64,000 nucleotides of DNA from Sphaerulina vaccinii. Its lineage: Eukaryota; Ascomycota; Dothideomycetes; Mycosphaerellales; Mycosphaerellaceae. Location: contig JAKUDP010000012.1 of the NCBI GenBank assembly GCA_022570795.1, positions 434,001-498,000 on the forward strand, written 5' to 3'. The notes beneath the pieces were generated by a model. That model was given only the letters and a program-made list of their open reading frames with translations, was not told the origin of the DNA and made no database searches. The position numbers and the translations under genes are program-made. How positions within the stretch are numbered: the first letter of the stretch is position 1; each line of letters opens with the position of its first letter. Below are positions 53,751-64,000 of the stretch, piece by piece.

Positions 53751-54969
53751 TCATGCTTTCAGATACTCTTGCTCTCTGAGCTCTGCTTCGTTGCGAACAC
53801 GATCGAGAAACTCCTTCTCTTCCGGCGGGACATCCTCATCTTCAATTGTTTGCTCGATGACGTCCGACTGATCGAGCTTCATCGCCTGCAACTTATCGGT
53901 CGGCACAGGCTTACTGCCCAACAACCTTTCCGCGTTTCCATGATACAGATCTTCAATTTCGTGATCTCCAAACATTCCTTTCACTTGCTTGTCCATATTC
54001 TTTCTCAACTCCTCAACACCACTCGCTCTAACAAAAGGAAAGTCACTTCCATACAAGAACCTCGTATGTGGCACATCGAAACCTGCCATCAACATCTTGA
54101 TCTGCGACGGGAATGCGAATCCTGCCATATCGAACCAGATTTGACGATTCATGACATCCTTGAACTTCTCTTCCGAGACTGTCCATGGACCTGGTATCAA
54201 GCCGCTGAAGCCGGTCCAGCGAGATACCAGAGGTGGGAATGCACCGCCCACGTGCGGAAGGATGAGTTTGATATTTGGAGAACGCTTTATTGTTCCAGAC
54301 AGGAAGAGATTCGACACTACGCGTGAGGTTTCGAAGAAGAACTCTTGCATAGGGATGTCAATCTTGCCGGAAGTGGGAACCATCTTGGTCGCAGGTTGGC
54401 CGGCAGCTTCTGCTTTCGCGGAGACGGCACATTGTGGAGTTGTGGGATGAACCAGGAGAAGAGCTTCGCGTTTGTTCAGTTCCTTGAATACTGAATCGAA
54501 GATCTTGTCTCCAAGGTAATGGCCATGGACATTGGTGCTCAGTACGAACCCGTCGCAGCCTTCGTCTATAGCTCGTGCAATTTCTGCGATCGAGGCTTTG
54601 ACGTCTGGTAGAGGCAGAGAAGCAAAGAACCCAAAACGATCGGGCATGTTGGCTTTCAAGTCTGCCGCGTACTTATTGCATTCGCGAGTGAGACTCTGAG
54701 CAAGCTGGTCATTGCCGGGCACAAGATGAGTCCCTGGACTTGAGATCGAAAGGATGGACTTTGATATTCCAGCTTTGTCCATAAGCTTCAGATGCTCTTT
54801 GGGGCTCCATGATAATGAAAGGCATCCCATCAGGGTGTGAGTGGCCATTTTTCTTGAGGGCATCCTGATAGAACGGTGGTAAGAAATGAGCATGAATATC
54901 GATCTTGTATGGTGAGGTCGGATCTTCCCCACTCGATTTGTCAAGTGCGCCGCGCAAGCGTTGAAACAA
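53751..54969 (-). pseudogene. Amidohydrolase_2 family protein (decarboxylase-like), frameshifted near the N-terminus
   Basis: The main frame, ending at 53751, holds most of a TIM-barrel amidohydrolase: LSISSPGTHLVPGN, GFFASLPLPD, HGHYLGDKIFD, LLVHPTTP, LPHVGGAFP, YGSDFPF and YHGNAERLL. These match the amidohydrolase_2 group that includes 6-methylsalicylate and related decarboxylases. The metal-binding start of the barrel (IDIHAHFLPPFYQDAL) is in a different frame, at about 54830-54930. The change of frame falls near 54811-54822, at a run of three A on the plus strand, with no GT..AG pair available to bridge it. No in-frame ATG precedes the HAH motif. In an intact cluster it could act on an aromatic acid product; here it looks broken, unless the base run is a sequencing error. 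Confidence 0.7.
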
Positions 54970-55866
54970 GATTGCTGTGACTCTACCACTTTCGATCGAT
55001 GTTGTCTGAGTTGACTTGCTTCAGCGCAGAGTCGCGATGTATTCGGATGGTAGCTCAGCCGTGTTCTTGATAGCTCGTGGATCTAAGCTTTCGCTTTCGG
55101 CGGGTGGCAGCTCATGGAAGGTATGCATTGCCCTGTCCGTCATGAATGACAAGCCGCAATATCCTGCTGTCAGGCGTGCGTCACATGGCTATTTGCATCT
55201 TCGTATCTTCTCGCTGATGTTCGGAAAACGTGCAGGCACACAACCAAGCCTGTGGCTTGAACATGAGCTCCATGTCGGAGTAGATGTCAAGCATTTGCAT
55301 CCCAGTCAGTATCTAGGCATACAGCTTCGCTTACGGCTTACTATCACCATGAAGCTCATATCTCATACCAGGTCGCTCAGCTTGGTAATAAAAACCTAGA
55401 TCGCCATGAATATGCCAAGTGAGGAAGTAAGACAACAAAGTTAGGGGCTAGCGTGTCTGTTCTCGAACACGTCAATGTCGTCAGCTGGTCGCATGTACAG
55501 GAATCCTGCGTCGGATCTCCGCGATCACAGCCTCGCCCAGCTGCCATGCACTCTGATGCCGTTGAGATATGCTTCACGGCACACGTATGCGACGAGAGAA
55601 GACAGGACCGCGAGCGGCCGCCCAAGCAAGACGACGACCAATCGATAAGATGGGCTGCTTGCTGGAGCGCTTGAGTAGACCAGATGGAACTCGAAGCTCA
55701 GCACAATGAAGGATGATTGTTGTTGATGTCTTGAAGTTGGCTCAACGCGTCGTGAAAGTGCCTCTCGCCTTTTGCCACCAGGCACCAATTAAGGCAACAA
55801 ATGCCAAGATCCTCTCCCTTTGCACCTCACTTCCATCTCTCTGAATGAACACCATCAACAACAATC
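54970..55866. other. Intergenic, right border of the PKS block
   Basis: No coding sequence or mobile-element remnant was recognised. Confidence 0.5.
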
Positions 55867-56597
55867 ATGACATCTCGCCGTCCCACTCCCCAATGGCTCA
55901 TCTATGCCCTCGCATCTGGCGGCTGTGCAGCTCTCAACGGCGTCTTTGCAAAACTCACCACGACTCAACTTACCACAACTTGGGCTACGGGGATTTCTCA
56001 TCTGATAGGCTTGAAGGATGAAAGTGTCATTGTTGAGGGTGGAGTGAGAGGTGTAAGTAGAGAAGATTCACGATCTAATGAGAGTGTGCGCTGACGAGAT
56101 CGTGTCGCCATAGTTCTTCTTTTTAATGAATCTCGCCTTCAATGCCGTAATGTGGGGACTCTTCACGAATGCTTTGCGTTTAGCTTCAAGTACTGTGCGA
56201 GTCAGTGTTATAAACACAAGTGCGAACTTCATGATCACTGCGATCCTGGGATGGGTGATCTTCTCGGAATCATTGCCAGGTATGTCTATACTATCTTCAC
56301 CATGGTCAACATGATATACTGATACGTGCAGGTCTATGGTGGCTCGGAGCAGCCATGCTAGTCGCAGGATCTGTAATCATTGGAACGCGAGATGAGGGCA
56401 ACAAACAAGACGTTCCAATCACAGCTGGCACAGAGCCTTCCGTAGCTGTGGATCTGGACACTTATACAGATGAGCCTGATGCTCCTCCGCCAAGCGTAGG
56501 TAGACCTCAAAGTCGTGGTGAAGTTGAAGGAACTTATGATGATGATAGCGACATCGAATCGACGAACGGACGACGAGAAGGAGACGTGGACAGGTAG
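55867..56597 (+). CDS. TMEM42-like EamA-type membrane protein
   Basis: The exons are 55867-56052, 56114-56279 and 56332-56597, with introns of 61 and 52 nt in matching phases, giving 205 aa. Hydrophobic segments include WLIYALASGGCAALNGVFAK, FFFLMNLAFNAVMWGLFTNA, ANFMITAILGWVIFSESLPG and LWWLGAAMLVAGSVIIGT. The order and motifs match TMEM42, a small relative of EamA/DMT transporters. The C-terminal ~65 residues are acidic and disordered. Family members have no firmly known substrate. Confidence 0.8.
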
Positions 56598-56920
56598 ACA
56601 TCTAGGCAGTAGATTGAGCAACAAGAAATTGCTGAAGAGCAAAACAAGCGCCTATATCTCCTCCAGGCGTACAGACTTCAGCGCTGATGCCTTAGATTTA
56701 ATTGACCTGGCCACACTGGTCCACGTTAGCTCACTGTCGAGCATCAGTATGGCTGACGACTCAAAGACTGCCCCACGCAGGCGATGAACGACTATTGATA
56801 TGCACCTCCCGAGCCTGAATATGATCGTTGTCGTCATGCTCGGACGTCGTGGCCGCTTATGATAGCCATAGTGACATTTTTCGTATCTCATAATGAAGTA
56901 TTGCAGTTCTCAATGTATGT
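56598..56920. other. Intergenic between convergent genes
   Basis: Nothing was recognised. Confidence 0.45.
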
Positions 56921-59165
56921 TCATAGCTTAGGATCCGCATAACTGCCACTGAAGTCCACAACGGGCAACATGATCCAACTCTCACTAACACCTTTGCCTC
57001 CAACATGTGCAGCATTCCATGCCCCTTCCTCTTTTCCCAGATCCCACTGTCTCATCTCCGGTGGCTTGAATCCCTGGATGCCAGGCTGCTCTTCACTCGG
57101 TGTTATATCGACTCTCAGTCTCCAACCTTTGCAGATCCTGGCAGTAGCAGGCGGGATCTCCACGTCGACTTCCACAATCTCACCTTGCTTCAGCGGAGCA
57201 TGGTCGTCCTTGGAATGTGTATGGTATGGCCGGTATGGCAGGGATTTTTCCGGGCAGAGCTTGCGATGACTAGCGCGAAGCAAACCCATGGCTAGCGGTT
57301 GAGGTGCATCGAGATGCGTGGCGCGGTATTGGACTATGGAGCCGTCGGGAGCTAAAGACCAGATCTGGACGACGATATCTGCATCGGAGTTTGAGGACGA
57401 GATGTGTAAATGGGCAGAGAAGTGGCCTGCGAGGTCTGTATCATGATCGAAAGGAGCAGACGTGAAGGTAACGCCTGCTGGATCTGAGGCTGAAGGTGTT
57501 GGATTGGCAGAGTACTTGAACACTTTGCCAGGAACATCTTGGCTGGGAGGTGTTGCTGAGAGGCTCCCTTCGGACTGGAGATAGAGCCTATTATACTTCG
57601 TTCCTGGGATGGGCCAATCTTGAGCTGTCTGCCAATACCACTTCCCTCCACCCAGTCGCATCTGCAAGCCGACAGGCTCGACCTTCGGAACCGCAGCATT
57701 ACCTCTGAGGTGACGATCCAAGAACAGCAATATCTTGTCTGCGACTTGCTTGTTTGGCCAGCCATAGTAATCGGAGTCGACAATCTCAAGGTACTTCGCC
57801 TTCGAGCCAATGTCTCGCCAGACTTCGTAGCTAGCTCGGTTATGTACGACAAGAAGTTGTGAAGCAGCTAGTAATACAGGCAAAGTGATCTGTCTCACAT
57901 CAACTTTCATGGGGGTCCAGATCTCGTTGTCGAATGGCTGTGAGGAGAAGAAATCGACTATGTCGCCAGAGTCCTTCCAGCGAGGAGAAGCGGCTCTGAC
58001 ACCTGCGAACCACTGACGGAGGTATGCGAAGACAGGTACTCCACCAATGTACGCGGTCTCACGATACCGATCAACGTCTCCAGCAAAAGGCACGAAACAC
58101 CTCAAACCTTTCGTCTTGCTAGCAGCTACCGCCCACTGCCAATTAGCTCCATACGAGTTCCCTACCAGTGCCACATTCCCATCACACCAATCCTGCTTCG
58201 CCGCCCACTCAACCGCCTCGCATAGATCAGAAGTCTCTTGCCCAGGCACACCTCTCGTTCCAGGTGTCTGCGAGACTCCTCTAGGGTCAATCTTTAGCAT
58301 GGCATAACCTTGAGGTACATATTCAAATGTGTTGAAAGTCCCAATCGTCTCGAAGGATCGTTGAGGTAGCCAGGTATGAAACCAGGGACCAGTGTTCGGA
58401 ACGTGGACAAGATGAGATGCAGGCGTAGTATGCCATTCATGTTCAGCTTGCTCGAAAGCGGCGATTTCTGATTGAGAAGAGAGGTCTGGACCGGAGTAGG
58501 GAACTCTTTTGCCATAGATCGTGGAGCTGAGAAGGCAGGCATGCTTGTGGTGAGCAGGTGAGAGTGGGACGTATAAATCTGCTACGAGATAGGCAGTGCC
58601 ATTGGACACTGGAATCTGGAGGTCGCGTAGGACGCGAAACCCTGCACGATAGCGCCGTAGATGGTTCTGAACATGAGGAATGGTCTTGGTGGGAATGTTG
58701 AGCTCCGAGCTGAGAGCGGCGAGGGCAGCTTCTTGTTCGTTTCGGCTGAGTGGTTTGTTCGAAAGATGGCGCGATACTGCAGCTCGAATCTAGCTACAAA
58801 TCAGCTCAAGAACGTTGCAATGTGAACAGTATGATGATACTGACCTCGTCTGTAATGACCACTCCACCATTCTCAAATCCCTGCCCATTGGTCAAGCTGA
58901 ACAGTACTCTCGCCCTCTGTAGGAATGTCTCATCAGGACCAGCTTCATCTCGTTCCGCGCAGTCGCTGATAGAGATTACTTCCTTCGCAGTAGTCTTGCT
59001 GATGAAGTACTCCCCAATGGAGAAGGTGACCTCTTCACCAGCATGATATTCGAACTCGCCATTGACATTCGTGCGGCCTGTGATACTCGTAGCTCCTGTA
59101 TCAGTGGTAGTCCGATAATCCAGATTCGCCACATCACAGAAGCGCCCAGTAAGTCTTTCAGCCAT
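56921..59165 (-). CDS. CocE/NonD (S15-type) hydrolase with unusual N-terminal domain
   Basis: The exons are 58845-59165 and 56921-58789, with a 55 nt intron in phase 0, giving 729 aa. Residues ~1-120 carry TGRTNVNGEFEYHAGEEVTF and FSIGEYFISKTTA, a pattern I associate with a beta-sandwich module of bacterial surface or lipoproteins. The rest is an alpha/beta hydrolase of the CocE/X-Pro dipeptidyl-peptidase family: IDPRGVSQTPG, nucleophile GNSYG near residue 319, and a C-terminal jelly-roll domain (HLHISSSNSDADIVVQIWSL). Family members cleave esters or acyl-Pro peptides. No signal peptide is visible, so it is probably intracellular. The substrate is unknown. The fusion may indicate a bacterial origin (inference). 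Confidence 0.78.
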
Positions 59166-59603
59166 GACTGATCATGAGTTCTGGAAAGGCATCTGTATCC
59201 CACGCGTCGCGTAGGCACGCGTGGAGATATGTATATCGAGACTTGAGCGACATGATGAATAGCCGAGGACTGCACGAACTCGCCAGATGCTACTCGCAAT
59301 GTTCATATAGCTCTCTTGATGGGAAGTTGATGTTGTTGATCACTGTAGGAGCCAGGTACGAGTACGAGCTGGAACTGGAGAAGGAATCTGGAGTCTTATG
59401 TAAGCAGCAATGTCCTGGTAATCCATTGCCTTTTTATAGGCATTGAGGCATAGCTGAGAAAAGACGGGGGAGTGATAGAATCAAACGTCTTCGATTTCGG
59501 TTCATAAATCATACACCCAGATATTCCCTAACAAGCAAAGAAAGCCATCCTCATCCTCATCATCATCATCATCCCAACCCGTCAAGAACAGTGATTGATA
59601 CGC
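59166..59603. other. Intergenic, no gene seen
   Basis: It contains a CATCATC trinucleotide microsatellite at about 59551-59574. Nothing else was recognised. Confidence 0.5.
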
Positions 59604-59953
59604 TTAATCAGCGCAAGCGACACCAGGGTAAACGTAGACATTCTTCCAAGAGTTGTTTCTCTGCTTGCGCATCTCCCAGATCTTGGTAGTACCGCAGCAC
59701 TTGGACCAGCAGTCATCGTAGACTGTGAGCGAAGCGAGTCAGCGAGTGTTCGATGCGATAGAATATGAGCTCGAACTTACCATCATCAGGACATCCACCG
59801 TTGGCGGCGTAGCAGCAGTCGTTTTGCTTGCATGCCTCCTGAAATTGTGTGTTAGTATTGATGAGGAGAGCTGGATGGGATGAGAGGAGAGGAGCGTACA
59901 GTGAAGGCTGCGACGCCGAGAATAGCAGTGGCGATGGTAAGGAAGTTGACCAT
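59604..59953 (-). CDS. Small secreted 8-cysteine protein (three exons)
   Basis: The exons are 59900-59953, 59781-59838 and 59604-59722, with introns of 61 and 58 nt, giving 76 aa. The first exon is exactly the signal peptide (MVNFLTIATAILGVAAFT). The mature part carries eight cysteines in the pattern C..CC..C..C..CC..C: EACKQNDCCYAANGGC, DDCWSKCC and GVACAD. The three exons join in phase and every splice site is canonical (GTACGC, GTAAGT; CAG acceptors). A TATATAAT box lies on the minus strand ~120 bp upstream (about 60073-60080). The size, the CC pairs and the signal peptide resemble knottin-like secreted proteins and effector candidates; there is no functional evidence. The exons are too short to appear as ORFs. 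Confidence 0.75.
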
Positions 59954-61241
59954 GTTTGCGGTGGTTGTTGGTTGGTGGTTGTGATTGTTGAGTTAAGTGG
60001 AGTGGATTGGAGGCTGTTGTGTTGATGTTTTAGGTTGTTGTGATGAGTTGCTTCTGATGGACTTCGATAGTAATTATATACCTCTTCGCTCCCGCCTATC
60101 CAGTACTGATTGTGCCATTGCAGTCGCACTGTCGCTCGGCTGAGTGGGACTGTCCATGGTTCGGCATATTTGGAAATTGTGTCCAGCCTTGGGACAACCC
60201 TTGTGAACATATTCACGAAGTTCTTGCGAGCAGTGTTCTCTGCTGGAGTGGTTCGTATTTACCCGGATGGGAGTAGTATTCGTATCCGGTGACTTGTAGA
60301 AGAGTCTGATGATGCCAATGATGGAGTCTCAGCACTACAGGGCCGTGTGCTGTTGTAATAAGGTCCTTGTTCGATGTGAAGGGCACCTAGTTTGCGGCAT
60401 AGCGTAGGTTGTTCGGCTTCTTGCACTGCTGCTATACATACTATTCTGGGCAGCATAGACTTCAGATGTCTCGAGTCTTAGCCAGTTGTCGGGCGAGCCT
60501 TGGGACGGAGCTACCGCCGTGCTGCTGTTCATTCGAATGTGTACCTTGCAGTAGTGCTTTGTGACGAACCAGTGCCGTAGTTCCCTCGTTGACTAGCGTC
60601 GTGGCCACTATGAATGTATGCTCGCATAGTTCGGACTCTCGGCGATGATCGATAATATCTGCACGTATGGTCCTGTCAACTTCTGCACACCACTGGCTGT
60701 AAATGCCGAATGACCCCACATAGTTGATCGAAAGAGGCCAGTGCAACTAGGATCGGAAAGGAGTTCCGATGTAAAATCTCACATGCCGCCAAGTGAAAAC
60801 ACCGAACAACGCTAAGCCTGATTTGGTGTCTGCACAGTTCATGAGATCTATGAGCCCCACAATCATGAGAGGCACTGTGGTGCGCATATCGCATACCATG
60901 AGCGGGGTACTCAGCCTTGGATCGACGTGGCATGGCAACGCGCGAAGAACTTCTGCGTGCGTGCAAGACCGTGCGCCAAACTTGCAAGGCATATTCCTCA
61001 TGGTCTGCGCCAGAATCCATTGCAAGGATGTCGACGGCATAGGCGACTGAGCATTGACTTCTGATGCTGGCGATGGTCGACGTGGCCGCGTTGATTGCAT
61101 TCCTGGAGAGGCTGGCGAGCAAATAGCTGTGATATGAGAGTCCTGTTTTGTAGTGTTGATGATTCGGCTCGGAGCACAGAGCGTCCTAGTACGCGTCTGC
61201 GTGGCCATGTCATTTGGCTCCACCAACGAGCTATTGCCTCC
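59954..61241. other. 1.29 kb with no supported gene
   Basis: Several short minus-strand frames exist (for example 60335-60532 and 60676-61122) but none shows a domain or a convincing splice partner. It may hold a decayed gene. No repeats were seen. Confidence 0.4.
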
Positions 61242-62126
61242 TCATGCTTCAGTGCCAATGATGAGTGAAAACAAGAGTTTTGCTTCCCACTTGCGGGATC
61301 TCGGGTTCAGCAATCTGTCCAGCGTGGAGCAAGGATGTGCTCTTGTGTAGACAGACGCATTTGCACGTTGCATTCGCTCTTCTGCCTGATTCTTTGTAAC
61401 CCACATCAAGCTCGCAGTGCCCCGACATCTGCAGCCGATAAAGATGGGCAAAGGCAATTGGAGGACCTCCTTTCTCAAATCGCGGATGATGTACGTCTCG
61501 AGATTGCGCAAACAGGCCGCTATCGCTGTTAGGTACTGAGTGTTAGATCTCTTGACGAGTGCGCGCACTGCTGATTGCCACATTGGTTCATAATAGCATG
61601 GAAGCTGGAGTTCCTTGATATGGGATCGCTGCTGACGGGTTTGCGACATAAGCCAGCGGACCACGGTAGCCATGTGGAAGTCATCTGGTTTGTCACATAT
61701 GATGCGATACCTTCTGTCGGTTCCGTAGTAGCTCTCTAGGAGTAGGCGACGAGTCTGCCGACTGACCTGGAGCTGCCATATTGCTTTACGGGTTCCGCCG
61801 GAAACGTTGATCATGATCAGTCCGGTGGGAAGGCTGGCCCGCAAAGTTTCTAGAAGTACAGCGTCTTGCAGCTCTTGGGGAAGCCTTTGTATGCGGCGAT
61901 CCAGGAGGAAGGCATCTATCCGTTTCAGCATGTCATTTTTGCAGGCCTGGATCGCTTCGATTGCCATCGTCTCCTGCGATTCATTCTTCTTTCTTGCTAT
62001 GCTGCTCTTGATGTGTCGAAAGAGTTCTGTTGGTCGATTGACAATAGATTGCCTGGCCTTGCTGAACAGGGAGTTGGAAGCCATTGTGTTGGACCTGAGA
62101 CGAGAGGCTGGCATCGCCAATAGCAT
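61242..62126 (-). CDS. F-box-like / 2EXR-type hypothetical protein
   Basis: This is a single exon of 294 aa with ATG at 62124-62126. The centre reads RIQRLPQELQDAVLLETLR, which resembles the F-box-like LPxELxxxI start, followed about 40 residues later by QVSRQTRRLLLESYYGTD, the usual second motif of the fungal 2EXR-like family. N- and C-terminal parts are basic. It is one of several such genes in this window. No specific function can be given. Confidence 0.6.
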   Translation of the reverse strand: MLLAMPASRLRSNTMASNSLFSKARQSIVNRPTELFRHIKSSIARKKNESQETMAIEAIQACKNDMLKRIDAFLLDRRIQRLPQELQDAVLLETLRASLPTGLIMINVSGGTRKAIWQLQVSRQTRRLLLESYYGTDRRYRIICDKPDDFHMATVVRWLMSQTRQQRSHIKELQLPCYYEPMWQSAVRALVKRSNTQYLTAIAACLRNLETYIIRDLRKEVLQLPLPIFIGCRCRGTASLMWVTKNQAEERMQRANASVYTRAHPCSTLDRLLNPRSRKWEAKLLFSLIIGTEA

Positions 62127-62624
62127 CTGTCAGGTAATTTACTTTCAAAGGCCAGAGTGAAGACTCTTCAAGTGACACTTGCCTTGCAGTGCCTGGACCC
62201 ACAGTCCACGTTGCTTCCCCACTAGCATGCTTTCGTTCCTACACCGAGTGAGTATGACTGGGCTCTATGTCGCGGCGCTGGCCTCAACATAAGGATTGGG
62301 ACGATGTAAGCAAGAACGGGGCAATAATCTGTCTGAGCATCCCTGTAGGGCAAATAGATGTGTGGGCAGAAATCGCACTTCGAGTGATGGCACCAGATCG
62401 AATCTGTCCAGTGCTTTGGCTCGGGTCGGGCTGCTGCCATGTTCCAAGTTCATAATCGTGGTTGCCTCAAAGCTTGTCGCTCGGCAGGAAGTTTTCTCTT
62501 CGGCCTCGTCTCATCGACGTGCAGACTTCACCGGCGCACGAAAACAAAGCGCAGTGACGCTAGCCCAGTACGTGAACTGAGAGTCGCAGCATTTCACAGA
62601 AGTACTGACCAGGCGAAAAAAGAA
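62127..62624. other. Intergenic, divergent promoter region
   Basis: It lies between two divergent F-box-like genes. An open frame runs in from 62439 upstream of the chosen start at 62625, but it lacks an early ATG. Confidence 0.45.
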
Positions 62625-63227
62625 ATGGCTACACAGTCCGCCGGTGAGCTTGTGGCCGGCATCCCAGAACTACTCGAACACATCTTGTTGGACCCCGACT
62701 CTTCCCAACCGAGCCGCAACGACGAACGAGATATGATGTGTACGCTGCTCAGACTTCTCGGAGTCAGCCATAGCTTCCGAAACACCATCATCGGCTCATT
62801 GAAGCTTCAGCGTAAGCTCTACGGTGTAGCGTGTGATGCGAAACATGAAATTGGCACCTGGAATCCATTGCTTAGGGCGAAGCTTCGTGTGAGAGCGCCT
62901 GATGGAAATGTCTACCGCATCATACGGAAGTGCGCGCCATCGACAGAGAGCGACTGTGGCATCGCAGAGGTGGTTTTCCAGAGATGCTATGCATCCAGAG
63001 TTTACGGGCAGTACAAACTAGCGGCAGAGGGCTCATGGCGGAAGATGTACCTCTGGCGGTCAAGACACGAAGTATTGCGCGTGGCGACCGACACTGGGTT
63101 CACACGCAAAGTGTCCTTGGCCAATCCGACTGTAGGCGAGGTCTACGACAAGGTTTTCGTGGAGGGAATGCCTTTGAGTCAGTCTATGACAGCACGCGGC
63201 TACCACAACGTCTTTGTACCAGTATGA
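62625..63227 (+). CDS. F-box-like protein (tandem copy 1)
   Basis: This is a single exon of 200 aa. ATG 62625 is chosen because the protein then starts MATQSAGELVAGIPELLEHI, with the F-box-like helix at once; the same N-terminus style appears in the next gene copy at 63968. The second motif is LRLLGVSHSFRNTIIGSLKL, as in the Dothideomycete F-box family where a short helix pair is followed by QRKLYG. The C-terminal half is beta-rich and unassigned. It would be a substrate adaptor by analogy only. Confidence 0.65.
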   Translation: MATQSAGELVAGIPELLEHILLDPDSSQPSRNDERDMMCTLLRLLGVSHSFRNTIIGSLKLQRKLYGVACDAKHEIGTWNPLLRAKLRVRAPDGNVYRIIRKCAPSTESDCGIAEVVFQRCYASRVYGQYKLAAEGSWRKMYLWRSRHEVLRVATDTGFTRKVSLANPTVGEVYDKVFVEGMPLSQSMTARGYHNVFVPV

Positions 63228-63967
63228 TTGGAAGCCTGAGACCCAGGGAGAACCGAGGGAATGCACCGACAGATGGCGGTGATGTAGCTCCTGTGGTTCC
63301 AGTTTCAAGCATTGAAGCACATCTCCATATGGCAAATTGAGCAAGCAAAAAGTAACAACCAAAAGTGCATCAGAGTAGCCATGATCGTATCTTCAGCGGG
63401 GTACTCTTAGGGATTCGATCAACCCATTCGATTCGTCTCCGAAGAGTTACTAATTACTCTCATAGTAATCCTCAAAATGTCCTGACAACTAGAATGATGT
63501 TAGGCGCTGTCTTTTGATATTGTGGTTGGAGGTGTATGCTTACTGTAATTGCGCCATTGATGGTGTTACTGATCATTAATTAGAATGATGCTGCAACTTC
63601 AAAACATGTAGCTCCATATTTGGCACTAGCGCCGTTCTGCCTGAATTTTTTCCTTCTTCTCGCAATGCCCAGATGTCTCTGGTGTCTTGCCATCGCAGCG
63701 CCCGTGTTGCAAAGCTCATCTGACACGCGTCGTGCGAGAAGACTGTTGGTCTGAAGCAGGCTCGCTTGACAGGTTGTTTTGATGTGAAGCGAACCGGAAG
63801 GCAGGAGCGGAAACGCTAGCGTAGGAAGCCGAAAAGGACCTCCACCGGCTGTCTTTCTTTCACAAACATCAACAACTGAGCTCATCAGATCGAGAACACC
63901 CATCAGCCATACCAAGTATGTCGCATTAGAGACGCGTTTTCGAAACGGATACTGACATGTGACAGCA
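63228..63967. other. Intergenic between tandem F-box-like genes
   Basis: A minus-strand open frame (63580-63915) uses a non-ATG start and has low coding character. Nothing else was seen. Confidence 0.45.
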
Positions 63968-64000
63968 ATGGCCGTCCAATCTGCCGGCGAACGAGTCGCG
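63968..64000 (+). CDS. Start of a second F-box-like gene (tandem copy 2, cut by window end)
   Basis: Eleven codons are visible, reading MAVQSAGERVA. This matches MATQSAGELVA of the gene at 62625 in eight of eleven positions, in the same orientation, 740 bp downstream. It is very likely a tandem paralogue, but only the first codons can be seen. Confidence 0.5.
   Translation, partial: MAVQSAGERVA

Noticed and set aside
60335..61226. Several minus-strand frames of 65-159 codons
   Set aside because: They overlap one another in different frames and show no recognisable motif; no convincing exon chain was found.
63580..63915. Minus-strand frame of ~111 codons
   Set aside because: It has a non-ATG start and no domain, signal peptide or splice partner.

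Overview
The window is nuclear DNA of a filamentous ascomycete, most likely a Dothideomycete. Most genes carry short GT..AG introns (about 45-180 nt) with CTGAC-type branch sequences. The housekeeping set is fungal (DBP4, spf31/DNAJC8, RPB8, an Asi-type RING ligase, the Cdc11/Nud1 scaffold, V-ATPase c'', TFIIA gamma). The window also has type I fungal polyketide synthases, F-box/2EXR-like genes and small secreted proteins. The class is inferred from gene content and style, not proven. Several gene models here were built by joining exons by eye.

Layout. 1-7.7 kb: start of a secreted subtilase-like gene, an F-box gene, the divergent pair DBP4 / spf31, and two neighbouring genes that share a Tyr-Gly-x-Asn-Thr-Phe motif. 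7.7-9.4 kb: gene-free, with a decayed tandem array of about 140-150 bp units. 9.4-13 kb: a small protein with cysteines at both ends, a secreted SnoaL-like protein, RPB8 and a cysteine-free secreted peptide. 13.7-26 kb: Asi-type membrane RING protein, Cdc11/Nud1 and a divergent disordered protein. 26.6-33.4 kb: three-helix membrane protein, secreted 8-Cys protein, an unknown soluble protein, a degenerate HNH-type gene, and divergent VMA16 / TOA2.

35.2-55 kb is the main accessory block: a polyketide gene cluster that looks dead. A non-reducing PKS (SAT-KS-AT-PT-ACP-TE, minus strand) and a highly reducing PKS (KS-AT-DH-ER-KR-ACP, plus strand) lie head to head, the arrangement of resorcylic-acid-lactone-type two-PKS pathways. 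Their recognisable coding regions start only about 65-90 bp apart, and both lack their 5' portions (first third of SAT; first part of KS). One deletion removing a shared promoter and both gene starts would explain this. In addition the NR-PKS has two in-frame stops, the HR-PKS has a frameshift in ER, and a nearby amidohydrolase has a frameshift near its N-terminus. The ABC-B transporter between them is intact over seven exons, the only cluster member without a visible lesion.

55-64 kb: a TMEM42-like membrane protein, a CocE/S15-type hydrolase fused to an unusual N-terminal domain, an 8-Cys secreted protein missing from simple ORF scans, and F-box-like genes. The last 33 bases begin an apparent tandem paralogue of the F-box gene at 62.6 kb.
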